Assembly: GCA_947044365.1 (NCBI GenBank) | Contig: OX345643.1 | Location: 4,668,001 to 4,732,000, forward strand | Direction of reading: 5' to 3' | Length of the DNA: 64,000 nt | DNA from: Petrosia ficiformis | Taxonomy: Eukaryota > Porifera > Demospongiae > Haplosclerida > Petrosiidae | Shown: piece by piece, positions 37,662-50,900 of the stretch | Layout of the letters: each line of letters begins with the position of its first letter | Numbering within the stretch: position 1 is the stretch's first letter | The notes under the pieces: generated by a model | Told to the model about the DNA's origin: nothing | Databases searched by the model: none | Seen by the model: only the letters and a program-made list of their open reading frames with translations | Program-made: the position numbers and the translations under genes

Positions 37662-39733
37662 TATAATTATAATAACTGTTAAGCTTCTCTTAATTTCTGC
37701 ATACACTGAACTGATTAATAATCATAAAGTGTTACTATTTTGTGTTTACACTATAGATATAATGGTTTGTTGATTATTAACAATATAATTATACATGTGG
37801 ACATTATGACATAACAATGATGGGCAATACTGAAGCATTCTTGGTATTGTGACAGTGAGAATGTTTAGTAAGGATTTAGAGGGAGCATGAATTTTAATAA
37901 TGTGGTCAGCATGTTCCACCAGTCAACTGGATTATTGAAGAAAAGAAACCTAAAGCAGTCATTGGATCAAGACTGTTGAGATACACATGCATACGAAACA
38001 AAAGCAACTGAATTGGAAGTCTACTAACTAAATATCTCAACCTCACTATATGGGTATGTTCATACTATCCTAACAATGAAGACAGACATCTTTCATTGAT
38101 CATGATGAAAGATAAAAACAAGACACATGAATTGTAACCATGCCTAGTAGAAGAAACCTAATATAGATAAGCATTGGTAGCTCCTCGAATTGAGCAGTTG
38201 TGTGACTTCCACAAGGCATATATATATATATAATTATATATATATATATATATATATTGAATATCAACTTAGAATAATTCAATGACTCCATTCATTTCAT
38301 TGGCATCACATGTGCCATCACCAAACAAGTTCACTACACACTTCATCTGGACCTCAATATTTGACCAAAACTTTGTTTATAAATTTTAAAATTCAAAATT
38401 TAATGGTAAAATATTAGATTTTAATTAAGTGATAATGTTTTTAAATTCAAACTCTTGAACTGAATCTTTGAACCTATTATATAGAGGATAGATAGAAAGG
38501 GACACGTAAATATCATGAATCACTCAACTACTAGTACTGAACTAGTGCAAGTAATTTCACACCCTGGGCAGTATTTGGGTAACTTCCTGTTTCATCTACT
38601 CCTGTTTTGTCTACCATTATACATTATAGTGTAGATAAGTCTACTGTTTAATCAGGAGTAGGTGAAACAGCATTAGACGAAACAAGTATTTGTTATGTTA
38701 TGGCTTCCCAACAGTGTTAAAAGAAAATTCATTCATTTCAATGAGGAACTATATCAATGGTGAATATATAGAGGGTGTAGGACTGGGAGGGGTAGCTGCC
38801 CATTCAACTGCCTTTGTAACTAAAGCCCCTTTTATCACATATTTCACTAACAAATTAACTTATCAACAATAGCCAATGGATTTAAATTAATTTTGGTTGC
38901 ATACATGTAATTATACATGGAAAATAGGCAAGCCCACAATGACATTGATGTACATACATGTACATGCACATTGAGTATGCTCAATTGTAACTAAAGGTGT
39001 TGTATACATATTAGACCTAGCCAAGGGTACTTGAGTACCCAATATCCGAGATTGAATATATTACTTGAACTACAATCATTACCCATGGGTACTATGATAT
39101 AAATAATTATTATGCTTTTCATATCAATACTAAATAAATTGGAAGCAAAAGAGAAATATTTATTCAATAAACAGTCCTATAAACATGTGCTAGTGTTGTA
39201 CTAAACACAAAAGAGTTTATTGTGATCAAGCTTAATAATAAAATGAAACGAGTGTTCAAGCTTTTATAAGCTTGATTTTGATCTCTCTGGCTTTCTCAGA
39301 AGCTCCTTTGTGTAGCTAAGAAAGATTCTTTCAAGAAAAGTTTAAATTGCAGAAATGAGAAGTGCTGAAAACGCACTCGCCGAAATGTCCACACACTAAA
39401 TTTGGAATTAAAATTGAACAGGCACCTGTAATAATTATTCAACTTTGTACCCAGATCCACCCGTTGGTCAGGTCTAGTATATATACTAAGAGAACTCATA
39501 TACTAACCTACTCTTAATTTGAAAAAGTGACTCAGACTTGACAGCTTGTCATGTGATGGAGTTTCTTGTAATTTGTGACTCTTAACATACTGGATGAAAT
39601 AAATAGATAGACATAAATACATAAATAGGTGAATGGATAAGGATAGACAAAAACAGGAATATAACCTTACATGAACTGATAAATAGATATAATATATTCA
39701 CATACAAACGAATCGTTGAATTAAGAGATATAC
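37662..39733. other. Region between perilipin and kinase fragment copy 1
   Basis: Matches 60865-62919. Contains a small hairpin (tgtttcatctactcctg / caggagtaggtgaaaca, 38590-38673). On the minus strand, short pieces such as LSSLSHFFKLR (about 39.52 kb) may be decayed kinase C-lobe exons. This is not certain. Confidence 0.45.
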
Positions 39734-39766
39734 CTGATTTAAAGTGGTGTGACACAATTCCAATAT
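39734..39766 (-). pseudogene. IRE1-like kinase hinge micro-exon (copy 1)
   Basis: A 33-nt segment between a TAG acceptor and a gtatat donor reads ILELCHTTLNQ. It resembles the IRE1 hinge segment YIAIELCAATLQ. The copy at 62952-62920 reads ILELCNTTLNQ with the same splice signals. In between (about 40.05 kb) the minus strand reads LTLDMNTKPSQQSVF, which can be aligned to the IRE1 LLRESDEHPNVIRYF segment, but its phase does not join. The downstream C-lobe is only faintly traceable. Confidence 0.4.
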
Positions 39767-39829
39767 CTAGACGTAAGATCTTTCTCTTATAGCTCCTAAC
39801 AAATAAGAGAATACATGTAGATAACAACT

Positions 39830-40180
39830 AATACATGTACTTGTACATGTACATGTACACAGATACATGTACATGTACACAGATACATGTATATACAGTA
39901 CATACTACATAGTATATGTACATGACATTGTACATACACACACCATCCTACTACATTGTGATATTGATCCGATTCTCTCTCAGTAATGTCACTGGTACAC
40001 TGTATGTACACGTACACATATATAATAACCAAACACTGACTGTTGAGAAGGTTTTGTGTTCATATCAAGTGTAAGGCTAATGAGATTCAAAATTCTAAGC
40101 TATGTACATATACATGTACATGTACATGTGCATGTATATGTACACTGTACATATCTACGTGTTAAAAGTGCATATACACA
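39830..40180. repeat. (TACATG)n palindromic hexamer tracts
   Basis: Runs of tacatgtacatg. The same repeat is scattered at 33.5-36.3, 56.1-57.5 and 63.0-63.3 kb and produces Met-Tyr, His-Val and Cys-Thr dipeptide ORFs. Confidence 0.9.
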
Positions 40181-40214
40181 CACATGTATGATTAAGAGGG
40201 AAGCCATGATTTAC

Positions 40215-41395
40215 CTCTATGTCAGCAAGACGATAACAATATGAAATGATCCTCTTAACAGTTATAGCTGTTGATTCTAAATGGAAAATAGAATAAGTGA
40301 TAAATAAAAACGAGAGAGGGACAGAAATGGGTGGGATATGGAGGAGCTAAGCTCCTGCTACAACTCTCCACCCACATAGTGAGGTCTAGTAAACTTCATA
40401 ATAATTACTTCTTAACATACATTATGAAAATATGAATATTATTATACTAACTTGTTTTCTTGTATGTAGTTCCATCGCTGACCACAACCAGTTTGGAGTG
40501 AACACTGGACTTGGATTCTTGGAATGGGAACCAGTCTTTGAGATTTCAGAGGACAGAGTAATTATTAGGTGAAACCTGAAAATGTAAAATGAAAATGACA
40601 CATACACAAGTACAGTACTAGTTACAAACAGATATTATTTAAACATTTGACCTATAGCTACAATGTTTAAATGTCTAAAATATTTTGTAGTACCTGTACA
40701 AATTTCTTGTATCCACCAGTAGTTACCATGGCAACCAATATAGCAACAAGTGAAGCTATGATTGAAGAGAACAGGACAGTTTTCACCATAAGAACTATCA
40801 CACCAACAGACATGACTATCACATTCTGATGACAAGATGGGTAGATGTCTCTCCTATGGAGTATAGAAAGAGAGTAAGTAAATGTGTAAAATAAGCTATA
40901 CACTACATGTATATGTCTAGTCTCACAGGTCAGCCTCTTCACTGAAGGAGGAATCACATGATAAGCCTTTAATACAATCCAATTGGCCAGAACCCATGAC
41001 TTTCAGTGAAGGGGCTAGCACATGAGATTGAGACCATAATTATATGTCATTAAAGCTATTAATGACAAGCATTGTAGCTACCCAGTAAATCACTGATACA
41101 AAAACTTGCAGCTGCAAGTGTCCTTAAGCTACCAATAAAAACTATTGTATTAATGAACTATTGTATTAATGAACTCTTCAGTTAGTGATTTGAAATGGTT
41201 GGTTATGTTGTACAAAGTCCTCCTAACTAAATTATTATACAAAATTATATAGCTGTGACTTACTAGCTAGCCTAGCAACTAGTACACAATACAAGAAAGT
41301 TTTACATGTACATAAATTGAAACATAAATAAAATTTTAATGATAGGAAACTTTAAAAGTAACTCACTTCATTACAATATCCCATTCTGTATCCAT
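40215..41395 (-). pseudogene. IRE1-like transmembrane and kinase N-lobe exons (copy 1)
   Basis: Minus-strand exons. 41395-41367: ATG, MDTEWDIVM. 40853-40694: 53 codons with a long hydrophobic stretch (VIVMSVGVIVLMVKTV, then SLVAILVAMV), a likely membrane segment. About 40520-40452: KLVVVSDGTTYKKT. 40276-40215: STAITVKRIISYCYRLADIE. The last exon aligns with the VAIK-lysine region of the IRE1 kinase (VAVKRILPECFSFADRE). The KLVVVSDGTT frame joins it in phase and differs from the copy at 63.7 kb mostly at synonymous sites. However, the obvious acceptor at 40575 leads to a TGA after ten codons (VSPNNYSVL), so the transmembrane exon does not connect cleanly to the kinase frame. It is either a decayed gene, or a short 72-residue membrane protein is made from the first three exons. 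Confidence 0.5.
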
Positions 41396-41734
41396 CTTGA
41401 TAGCAACAAAGGAAGATCCTGTGATAGTTTCTAAAGTTCTTAACTTTGTCTATTATGAAGACACGTGTGTTTCTGTCACTCTGAAATAACATGATGCAGT
41501 TTCGATATTTATGTTAGTTGGTTCTATAAGTTAAAAATCGCGAATCTGATGAGATGAGAATAATTTTCAAATCCTGTAACATGTACTATGAGTCTCGAGA
41601 TACATGTAGTTAAAGAGAAACTAGTAGAGAGAACTTCATGAATATGTGGAAAAAGATGTTTCAGTACTGCCATTAGAGTTTGATCAAATGCCATGCCTTT
41701 ATATACCATACTACATGTACTACTAATCATCTAA

Positions 41735-41880
41735 CTCATCAGATGGTACTGATGAAGGGGCTTCGGAACCAGCAGGGAGTACTGATGAAGGAATTCGAAC
41801 TTCGTGACCAGTAGATAGTACTCATGAAGGAGCTTCAGAACCTATCCTGAATCAACTACTGACTGAAGCTGGTGAGTATG
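41735..41880 (+). other. Short direct repeats ending at a gtgagt donor
   Basis: Three units of about 40 bp around gtactgatgaaggggcttc encode DGTDEGASEPAGSTDEG, then an in-frame TGA, then THEGASEPILNQ before a gtgagt. It lies just past the ankyrin gene stop, on the opposite strand. It could be a relic exon or 3' UTR repeat; no protein is called. Confidence 0.3.
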
Positions 41881-41915
41881 GTATGTTGTTTTGAAGTTCG
41901 TGTATATGAAATACT

Positions 41916-44900
41916 TCAACTATGTGTTGTTTGATGACTACAATAAGCAAGTGGTGTCAATCTATCGCTGTCCATTACATTAGGATCTGCACCTGCTTCA
42001 AGTAACAATTTCAAGATTGGTTTATGTCCATATTGGGAAGCAAGATGTAATGCTGTTGTTCCACCAACTGCTTCATGATTCACATTAGCATTGTGTTCAA
42101 TTAAAGTTTGAACCAAATCACTATATCCCTTAGCACTAGCTATCATTAGACTATTCCATCCATTATACTTCCCTATATTAGGATTAGCACCAGATTTCAG
42201 AAGCATGTCAACAATAGCAAGATCACCATTTTGACTTGCAAGATACAAAGCAGTTGTTCCATATACATCTTGAATGTTAGGATCAACATTAGCCATTTGC
42301 AGTAGCTCAACGACTTGTTTGTGACAATTCATGCTAGCCACCATTAGAGGAGTGATGCCAAGAATGCTAGCGATATTTGGATCTGCTCCAGAGTTGAGAA
42401 GAGTAGAAACAACAGCAAGATAACCATTTAGACAGGCAATATAAACAGCTGTTACTCCATTGTTGTCTTGAACATTTGGATTAGGACTTGCCTTTAGTAG
42501 TAGCTCAACTACATCATTGTGACCATTTTTACTAGCTGCCATTAGAGGATTACCACCAATATAGTCAGCAATATTTGGATCAGCTCCAGAGGTGAGGAGA
42601 GTAGTAACAACAGCAAGATGACCATTTTGACAGGCATTATAAACAGCTGTTACTCCCAATGTGCTTTGAACATTTGGATCAACTTTAGATTTTAGTAGTA
42701 GCTCAACTACATCATTGTGACCATTTATACCAGCTGCCATTAGAGGAGTACCACCAATATAGTCAGCAATATGTGGATCAGCTCCAGAGTTAAGAAGAGC
42801 AATAACAACATCAAGATAACCATTTAGACAGGCAATATAAACAGCTGTTACTCCATTGTTGTCTTGAACATTTGGATTAGCTTTTGCCTTTAGTAGTAGC
42901 TCAACTACATCATTGTGACTATTTATACCAGCTGCCATTAGAGGATTACCACCAATATAGTCAGCAATATTTGGATCAGCTCCAGAGTTGAGAAGAGTAG
43001 TAACAACATCAAGATGACCATGTTGACAAGCATGATAAACAACTGTTACTCCATCTTTGCTTTGGAAATTCGGATCAGCACCAGATTTTAGTAGTAACTC
43101 AACAACATCATTGTGACCATTTATACCAGCTGCCATTAGAGGAGTGCCACCAATATAGTCAGCAATATTTGGATCAGCTCCAGAGTTGAGAAGAGTAGTA
43201 ACAACAGTAAAATGGCCCTTTAGACAGGCAAGAAAAATAGCTGTTTGTTCGTATGTGTTTTTAACGTTTGGATCAACATTGGCCTTTAGTAGTAACTCAA
43301 TAATATCATTGTGACCATTCTCACTAGCTGCCATTAGAGTGATAGTTGGATCAGTTCCAGAGTTGAGAAGAGTAGTCACAGCAGCAAGATGACCATGTTG
43401 ACAAGCGTGATAAATAGCTGATACTCCATTGTTGTCTTCAATGTTTGGATCAACATTAGCCTTTAGTAGTAGCTCAATAACATTGCTGTGACCATTCTTA
43501 CTAGCTGCCATTAGAGCGATATTTGGATCAGCTCCAGAATTGAGAAGAGTAGTAACAACAGTAAGATGACCTTTTTGACAGGCAAGAAAAATAGCTGTTT
43601 GTCCATATGTGTTTGGAACATTTGGATCAACATTAGCCTTTAGTAACAGCTCAACGACATCATTGTGACCACGCTTAATAGCCGCCAGTAGAGGTGTGTC
43701 ACCAATGTTAGCAGTGATATTTGGATCAGCTCCAGAGTTGAGGAGAGTAGTAACAACATCAAGATGACCATTAAGACAAGCGGAATAAATAGGTGTTAGT
43801 CCATTTGTGTTTTGAACGTTTGGATTGACATTAGCCTTTAGTAGTAGGTCAACAACAGTATTGTGACCATTCATACTAGCCATCATTAGAGGACTGGAAC
43901 CATAATCTGTATTAGTGATATTTGGATCTGCTCCAGAGTTGAGAAGAGTAGTAACAACATCAAGATGACCATGTTGACAAGCAGAATAAATAGGTGTTAG
44001 TCCATTTGTGTTTTGAACATTTGGATTGACATTAGCCTTTAGTAATAGCTCAACAACAGTGTTGTGACCACTCTTACTAGCTGATAGTAGAGGACTGGAT
44101 CCATAATCTGTTGTAGTGATATTAGGATTAGCCCCAGATTTCAGAAGCATGGCAACGGTAGCAAGATCACCATTTTGACTAGCAAGATACAAAGCAGTTG
44201 TTCCGTATATATCTTGAATGTTAGGATCAATGTTAGCCTTTAGTAGTAGCTCAACAACACCATTCTGACCATTCTGACATGCCACCATTAGAGGAGTGCC
44301 ACCCAAATTGCTTGCGATATATGGATCAGCTCCAGAATTTAGAAGAGTAGTAACAACAGAAAGATGACCATTATGACAGGCAATATAAACAGCTGTTACT
44401 CCACTTTCATCTTGAGCATTTGGATTAGCATTTGCCTTTAGCAATACCTGAACAACGTCATTATGACCATTCATACTAGCCACCATTAGAGGAGTGCCTC
44501 CAAGATTGCTAGCAATATTTGGATCAGCTTCAGAATTAAGAAGAGTAGTAACAACAGCAAGAAGACCATTATGACAGGCAATATAAACAGCTGTTAATCC
44601 GCTTTTGTCTCGAACATTTGGATTAGCATTAGCTTTTAGTAACAGCTCAACGACATCATTGTGATCATTGTGAACAGCTGCCATTAGAGGAGTGACACCG
44701 TTCTTGTCACAGATATTTGGATCGGCTTCAGAGTTGAGAAGAGTATTAATAATATCAAGATGACCATTTACACAGGCAATATAAACAGCTGTTACACCAA
44801 CCGTATTTTGAATGTTTGGATCAGCATTAGCCTTTAGTAGCAGCTCAACGACATCATTGTGACCATTCTCACTAGCAGCTAGTAGAGGACTGGAACCATA

Positions 44901-47900
44901 AACTGTAGTGATATTTGGATCTGCTCCAGAGTTGAGAAGAGTAGTAACAACAGAAAGATTACCATTATGACAGGCAATATAAACAGCTGTTACTCCCCTT
45001 TTGTCTCGAACATTTGGATTAGCATTAGCTTTTAGTAACAGCTCAACGACGTCATTGTGACCAAGCTTACTAGCCGCCAGTAGAGGAGTGTCACCAATGT
45101 TAGCAGTGATAGCAACATCATGATGACCACATTGACAAGCGAGATAAACAGCTGTTTCTCTATCTTCAACTTGAATTTCTGGATCAACACCATATTTTAA
45201 AAGTAACTCAACCAAACCGGTGTAACCATTCTGAATAGCTACCATAAAAGAAGTGTCACCATTGTTAGTAGTGATTTTCGGATCAGCTCCAAAGTTGAGA
45301 AGAGTAGTAACAACATCAAGATGGTCATGTTGACAAGCGAGATAAATAGCTGTTTCTCCCAACGTATTTGGAATGTTTGGATCAACGTTAGCTCTTGTTA
45401 GTAGCTCAACGGCATCATTGTGACCATTTTTACTAGCCGCCAGTAGAGGAGTACCACCAATATAGTCAGCAATATTTGGATCAGCTCCAGAGTTGAGGAG
45501 AGTAGTAACAACATCAAGATGACCATTAAGACAAGCGGAATAAATAGGTGTTAGTCCATTTGTGTTTTGAACGTTTGGATTGACATTAGCCTTTAGTAGT
45601 AGGTCAACAACAGTATTGTGACCATTCATACTAGCCATCATTAGAGGACTGGAACCATAATCTGTATTAGTGATATTTGGATCTGCTCCAGAGTTGAGAA
45701 GAGTAGTAACAACATCAAGATGACCATGTTGACAAGCAGAATAAATAGGTGTTAGTCCATTTGTGTTTTGAACATTTGGATTGACATTAGCCTTTAGTAA
45801 TAGCTCAACAACAGTGTTGTGACCACTCTTACTAGCTGATAGTAGAGGACTGGAACCATAATCTGTAGTAGTGATATTTGGATCAGCTCCAGAGTTGAGA
45901 AGAGTAGTAACAACAGCAAGGTGACCATTATGACAGGCACGAAAAATAGATGTTTGTCCAGAGGTGTTTTTAATGTTTGGATCAGCATTAGCCTTTAGTA
46001 GTAGCTCAACTACACCATTGTGATCATTCTCACTAGCGGCTAGTAGAGGACTGAAACCATAATCTGTAGTGATATTTGGATCTGCTCCAAAATTAAGAAG
46101 AGTAGTAACAACAGCAAGATGACCATTATGACAAGCATGATAAACAACTGTTACTCCATCTTTGCTTTGAAAATTTGGATCAGCACCAGATTTTAGTAGT
46201 AACTCAACAACATCATTGTGACCATTTATACCAGCTGCCATTAGAGGAGTACCACCAATATAGTCAGCAATATTTGGATCAGCTCCAGAGTCGAGAAGAG
46301 TAGTAACAACAGCAAGATGACCTTTTAGACAGGCAAGAAAAATAGCTGTTTGTTCATATGTGTTTTTAATGTTTGGATCAGCATTAGCCTTTAGTAGTAG
46401 CTCAACTACACCATTGTGATCATTCTCACTAGCGGCTAGTAGAGGACTGAAACCATAATCTGTAGTTATATTTGGATCTGCTCCAGAATTAAGAAGAGTA
46501 GTAACAACAGCAAAATGACCATTATGACAGGCAATATAAACAGCTGTTACTCCGCTTTTGTCTCGAATATTTGGATTAGCATTAGCTTTTAGTAACAGCT
46601 CAACGATGTTATTGTGATCATTGTGAACAGCTGCCATTAGAGGAGTGACACCGTTCATGTCACAGATATTTGGATCGGCTCCAGAGTTGAGAAGAGTATT
46701 AATAATATCAAGATGACCTTTTACACAGGCAATATAAACAGCTGTTACACCAACTGTATTTTGAATGTTTGGATCAGCATTAGCCTTTAGTAGCAGCTCA
46801 ACTACACCATTGTGATCATTCTCACTAGCGGCTAATAGAGGACTGGAACCATAATCTGTAGTGATATTTGGATCTGCTCCAGAGTTGAGAAGAGTAGTAA
46901 CAACAGCAAGACGACCATTATGACAGGCAATATAAACAGCTGTTACTCCACTTTTGTCTCGAACATTTGGATTAGCATTAGCTTTTAGTAACAGCTCAAC
47001 GACGTCATTGTGACCACGCTTACTAGCCGCCAGTAGAGGAGTGTCACCAATGTTAGCAGTGATATTTGGATCTCCTCCAGAGCTTAGAAGAGTAGTACCA
47101 ACATCAAGATGACCATGTTGACAAGCGAGATTAACAGCTGTTTCTCTATCTTCAACTTGAATTTCTGGATCAACACCATATTTTAAAAGTAACTCAACCA
47201 AACCGGTGTAACCATTCTGAATAGCTACCATAAGAGAAGTGTCACCATTGTTAGTAGTGATTTTCGGATCAGCTCCAAAGTTGAGAAGAGTAGTAACAAC
47301 ATCAAGATGGCCATGTTGACAAGCGAGATAAATAGCTGTTTCTCCCAATGTATTTGGAATGTTTGGATCAACGTTAGCTCTTGTTAGTAGCTCAACGGCA
47401 TCATTGTGACCATTTTTACTAGCCACCAGTAGAGGAGTGTCACCATTGTTAGTAGTGATATTTGGATAAGCACTAGAGTTGAGAAGAGTAGTAACAACAG
47501 CAAGATGACCATTTTGACAGGCATTATAAATAGCTGTTACTCCCAATATGTTTTGAATGTTTGGATCGACATTAGCCTTTAGTAGTAGCTCAACTACATC
47601 ATTGTGAGCATTCTTACTAGTCACTAGTAGAGGAGTATCACCATTGTTAGTAGTGATACTTGGATCAGCTCCAGAGTTGAGAAGAGTAGTCACAGCAGCA
47701 GCATCACCATAACAACATGCCCAATAAACTGCTGTTTTTCCTTCAATATCACGAAAATTTGGATTAGCATTAGCCTTTAGTAGCAGCTCAATGGCATGGT
47801 TGTCACTACCATGCTCAAAACATGCCAGCAGAGGAGTGACACCATCTTTGCTAGAGATATTTGGATCCGCTCCTGAGTTGAGAAGAGTAGTAATAACAGC

Positions 47901-50900
47901 AAGGTCACCATTTAGACAAGCCAAAAATATAGGTGTTTCTCCATATTCGTTTTGAACTTGTGGATCAATATTATACTTTAGTAGTAGCTCAACTACAACA
48001 TTATGACCATTCTCAATAGCCGCTATTAGAGGAGAATAACCATTCTCGTCAAAGTTATTTGGATCTGCTCCAGAGTTGAGAAGAGTAGCAACAACAGCAA
48101 GATGACCATTTTCACAAGCAAGATGAATAGCTGTTAGTCCATTTGTGTCTTGAATGTTTGGATTGACATTAGCCTTTAGGAGTAGCTCAACAACAATATT
48201 GTGACCATTCTCACTAGCCACCATTAGAGGTGTGCCACCAGGACCGTCAGAGATATTTGGGTCAGTTCCAGAGTTCAGAAGAGTAGCAACAACAGCAAGA
48301 TGACCATTTTCACAAGCTAGATAAATAGCTGTTAGTCCATTTGTGTCTCGAATGTTTGGATTGACATTAGCCTTTAGAAGTAGCTCAACCAAAGCATTGT
48401 GACCATTCTGACTAGCCACCATTAGAGTACTGGAACCATAAGCTGTAGTAGTCATATTTGGATCGGCTCCAGAGTTGAGAAGACTAGTAACAACATCGAG
48501 ATGACCATTTTGAGAAGCAAAATAAATAGCTGCTAGTCCATTTGTGTCTTGAATGTTTGGATTGACATTAGCCTGTAGGAGTAGCTCAACAATAGCATTG
48601 TGACCATTCCTACTAGCCACCATTAGAGTATTAGAACCATAAGCTGTAGTAGTAATATTTGGATCAGCCCTAGAGTTGAGAAGAGTAGTAACAACATCAA
48701 GATGACCATTTTTACAAGCGAGATAAATAGTTGTTTCTCCATCTGTGTTTTGAATGTTTGGATCGACATTAACTTTTAGTAGTAGCTCAACAATGTCATT
48801 GTGACCATTCTTACTAGCCGCCAGTAGAGGAGTATCACCATTGTTAGTAGTGATATTTGGATCAGCTCCAGAGTTGAGAAGAGTAGTCACAGCAGCAACA
48901 TCACTAAAATGACACGCCCAATAAACTGCTGTTTCTCCATCTGTGTTTTGAATGTTTGGATCAACATTAGCCTTTAGTAGTAGCTTAATGACATCACTGT
49001 GACCATTTGTACTAGCCGCCAGTAGAGGACTGGAACCATTATCTGTAGTAGTGATATTTGGATCAGCTCCAGAGTTGAGAAGAGTAGTAACAACAGCAAG
49101 ATGACCTTTTAGACAGGCACAATAAACAGCTGTTACTCCAAGTGCATGTTGAACATTTGGATCAGCATCGGCATTTAGCAGTAGCTCAACAACATCACTG
49201 TTACCATTCTCAATAGCCACCATTAGAGGAGTGCCACCATTTTTAGTAGTGATATTTGGGTCGGCTCCAGAGTTGAGAAGAGTAGTAACAACATCAAGAT
49301 GACCATGTTGACAAGCAAGAAAGATAGCTGTTTCTCGGTCTTTGTTTTGAGCTTGTGGATCAACATTATACTTTAGTAGTAACTCAACTACATCATTGTG
49401 ACCATTCTTACTAGCCGCCAGTAGAGAAGTGTTACCATTTTTAGTAGGGATATTTGGATCTACTCCAGAGTTGAGGAGAGTAGTCACAGCAGCATGATCA
49501 CCATAATAACACGCCCAATAAACTGCTGTTTCTCCATCATTGTCTTGAACATGTGGATCGACATTAGACTTTAGTAGTAGTTCAACAACATTTTTGTGAC
49601 CATTTTGACAAGCCACCAGTAGAGGAGTGACACCATTATTAGTAACGATATTTGGATCAGCTCCAGAGCTGAGAAGAGTCGTAACAACATCAAGATGACC
49701 ATTTTGACAAGCACGATAAATGGCTGTTTCTCGATCTTTGTCTTGAAAATTTGGATCAACATTAGACTTTATTAGTACCTCAACGACATCATTGTGACCA
49801 TTTTCACTAGCCATTGTTAAAGGAGTACCACCTAAATTGTCTGCGAGATTTATATCAGCTCCCAAGTTCAAAAGAGTGGTGACAAAAGTAAGATCGCCAT
49901 TTTTACAAGCAAGATAAATGGCTGTTATTCCATTTTCATTTTGACTGTTTGGATCAACATTAGCCTTTACTAGTAGCTGAACAACATCACTGTGACCATT
50001 TCGAATAGCAACAGCTATTGGTGTATCACCATTATTGTTAGCAAGATTTGGATCAGCTTCAGAGTTGAGAAGAATATTAAGAACATCAAGATGACCATTT
50101 TGACAGGCAAAATAAACAGCTGTTTCTCTAATTTTGTTTTGAATGTTTGGATTAACATTAGCCTTTAGTAGTAGCTCAACGACATCATCGTGGCCATTTT
50201 TACTAGCTACGAGTAGAGGAGCAAGACCATTATTAGTCGTAATATTTGGATCAGCTCCAGAGGTAAGAAGAGTAGTAACAACAGGAAGATGACCATTTAT
50301 ACTTGCAAGATAAACAGCTGTTACTCCCTTGTTGTCTTGTAGGTTTGTATCCACATTAGCTTTTACCAGTAGCCTGACAATATTATCATAGCCATTGAAA
50401 CTAGCCTTCATTAGAGGAGTTTCACCATTATTAGTAGTGATATTTGGATCAGCTCCAGAGGTGAGGAGAGTAGTAACAATACCTAGATGACCATTAGCAC
50501 AGGCTTGATAAACAGCTGTTTCTCCATTATTATCTCGAATATTTGGATTAACGTTGAACTTTAGCAATAATTCAGCAACAACCTTGTGACCTTTTTGACT
50601 AGCCGCCATTAGAGGAGTGGAGCCACTATATTTAGCAATATTTGGATTAGATCCAGATTCAAAGAGCCGAGAAGCAATAGCGGAATATCCCAATTTACAT
50701 GCTAAATAAAGGGCTGTTTCTCCATATCTGTTTTGTAAATTTGTATATTGAATATATTGCAATAGAGTTTGTACGACTCCAATATTATCATTTGCAGTAG
50801 CGGTCATGAGGGGGGTGAAGCCATTTTCTGATGGTATGTTTGGATTAGCACCTGAATTCAAGAGTGTAGTAACAATAGTTTGATTGCCTTTAAGAGAAGC

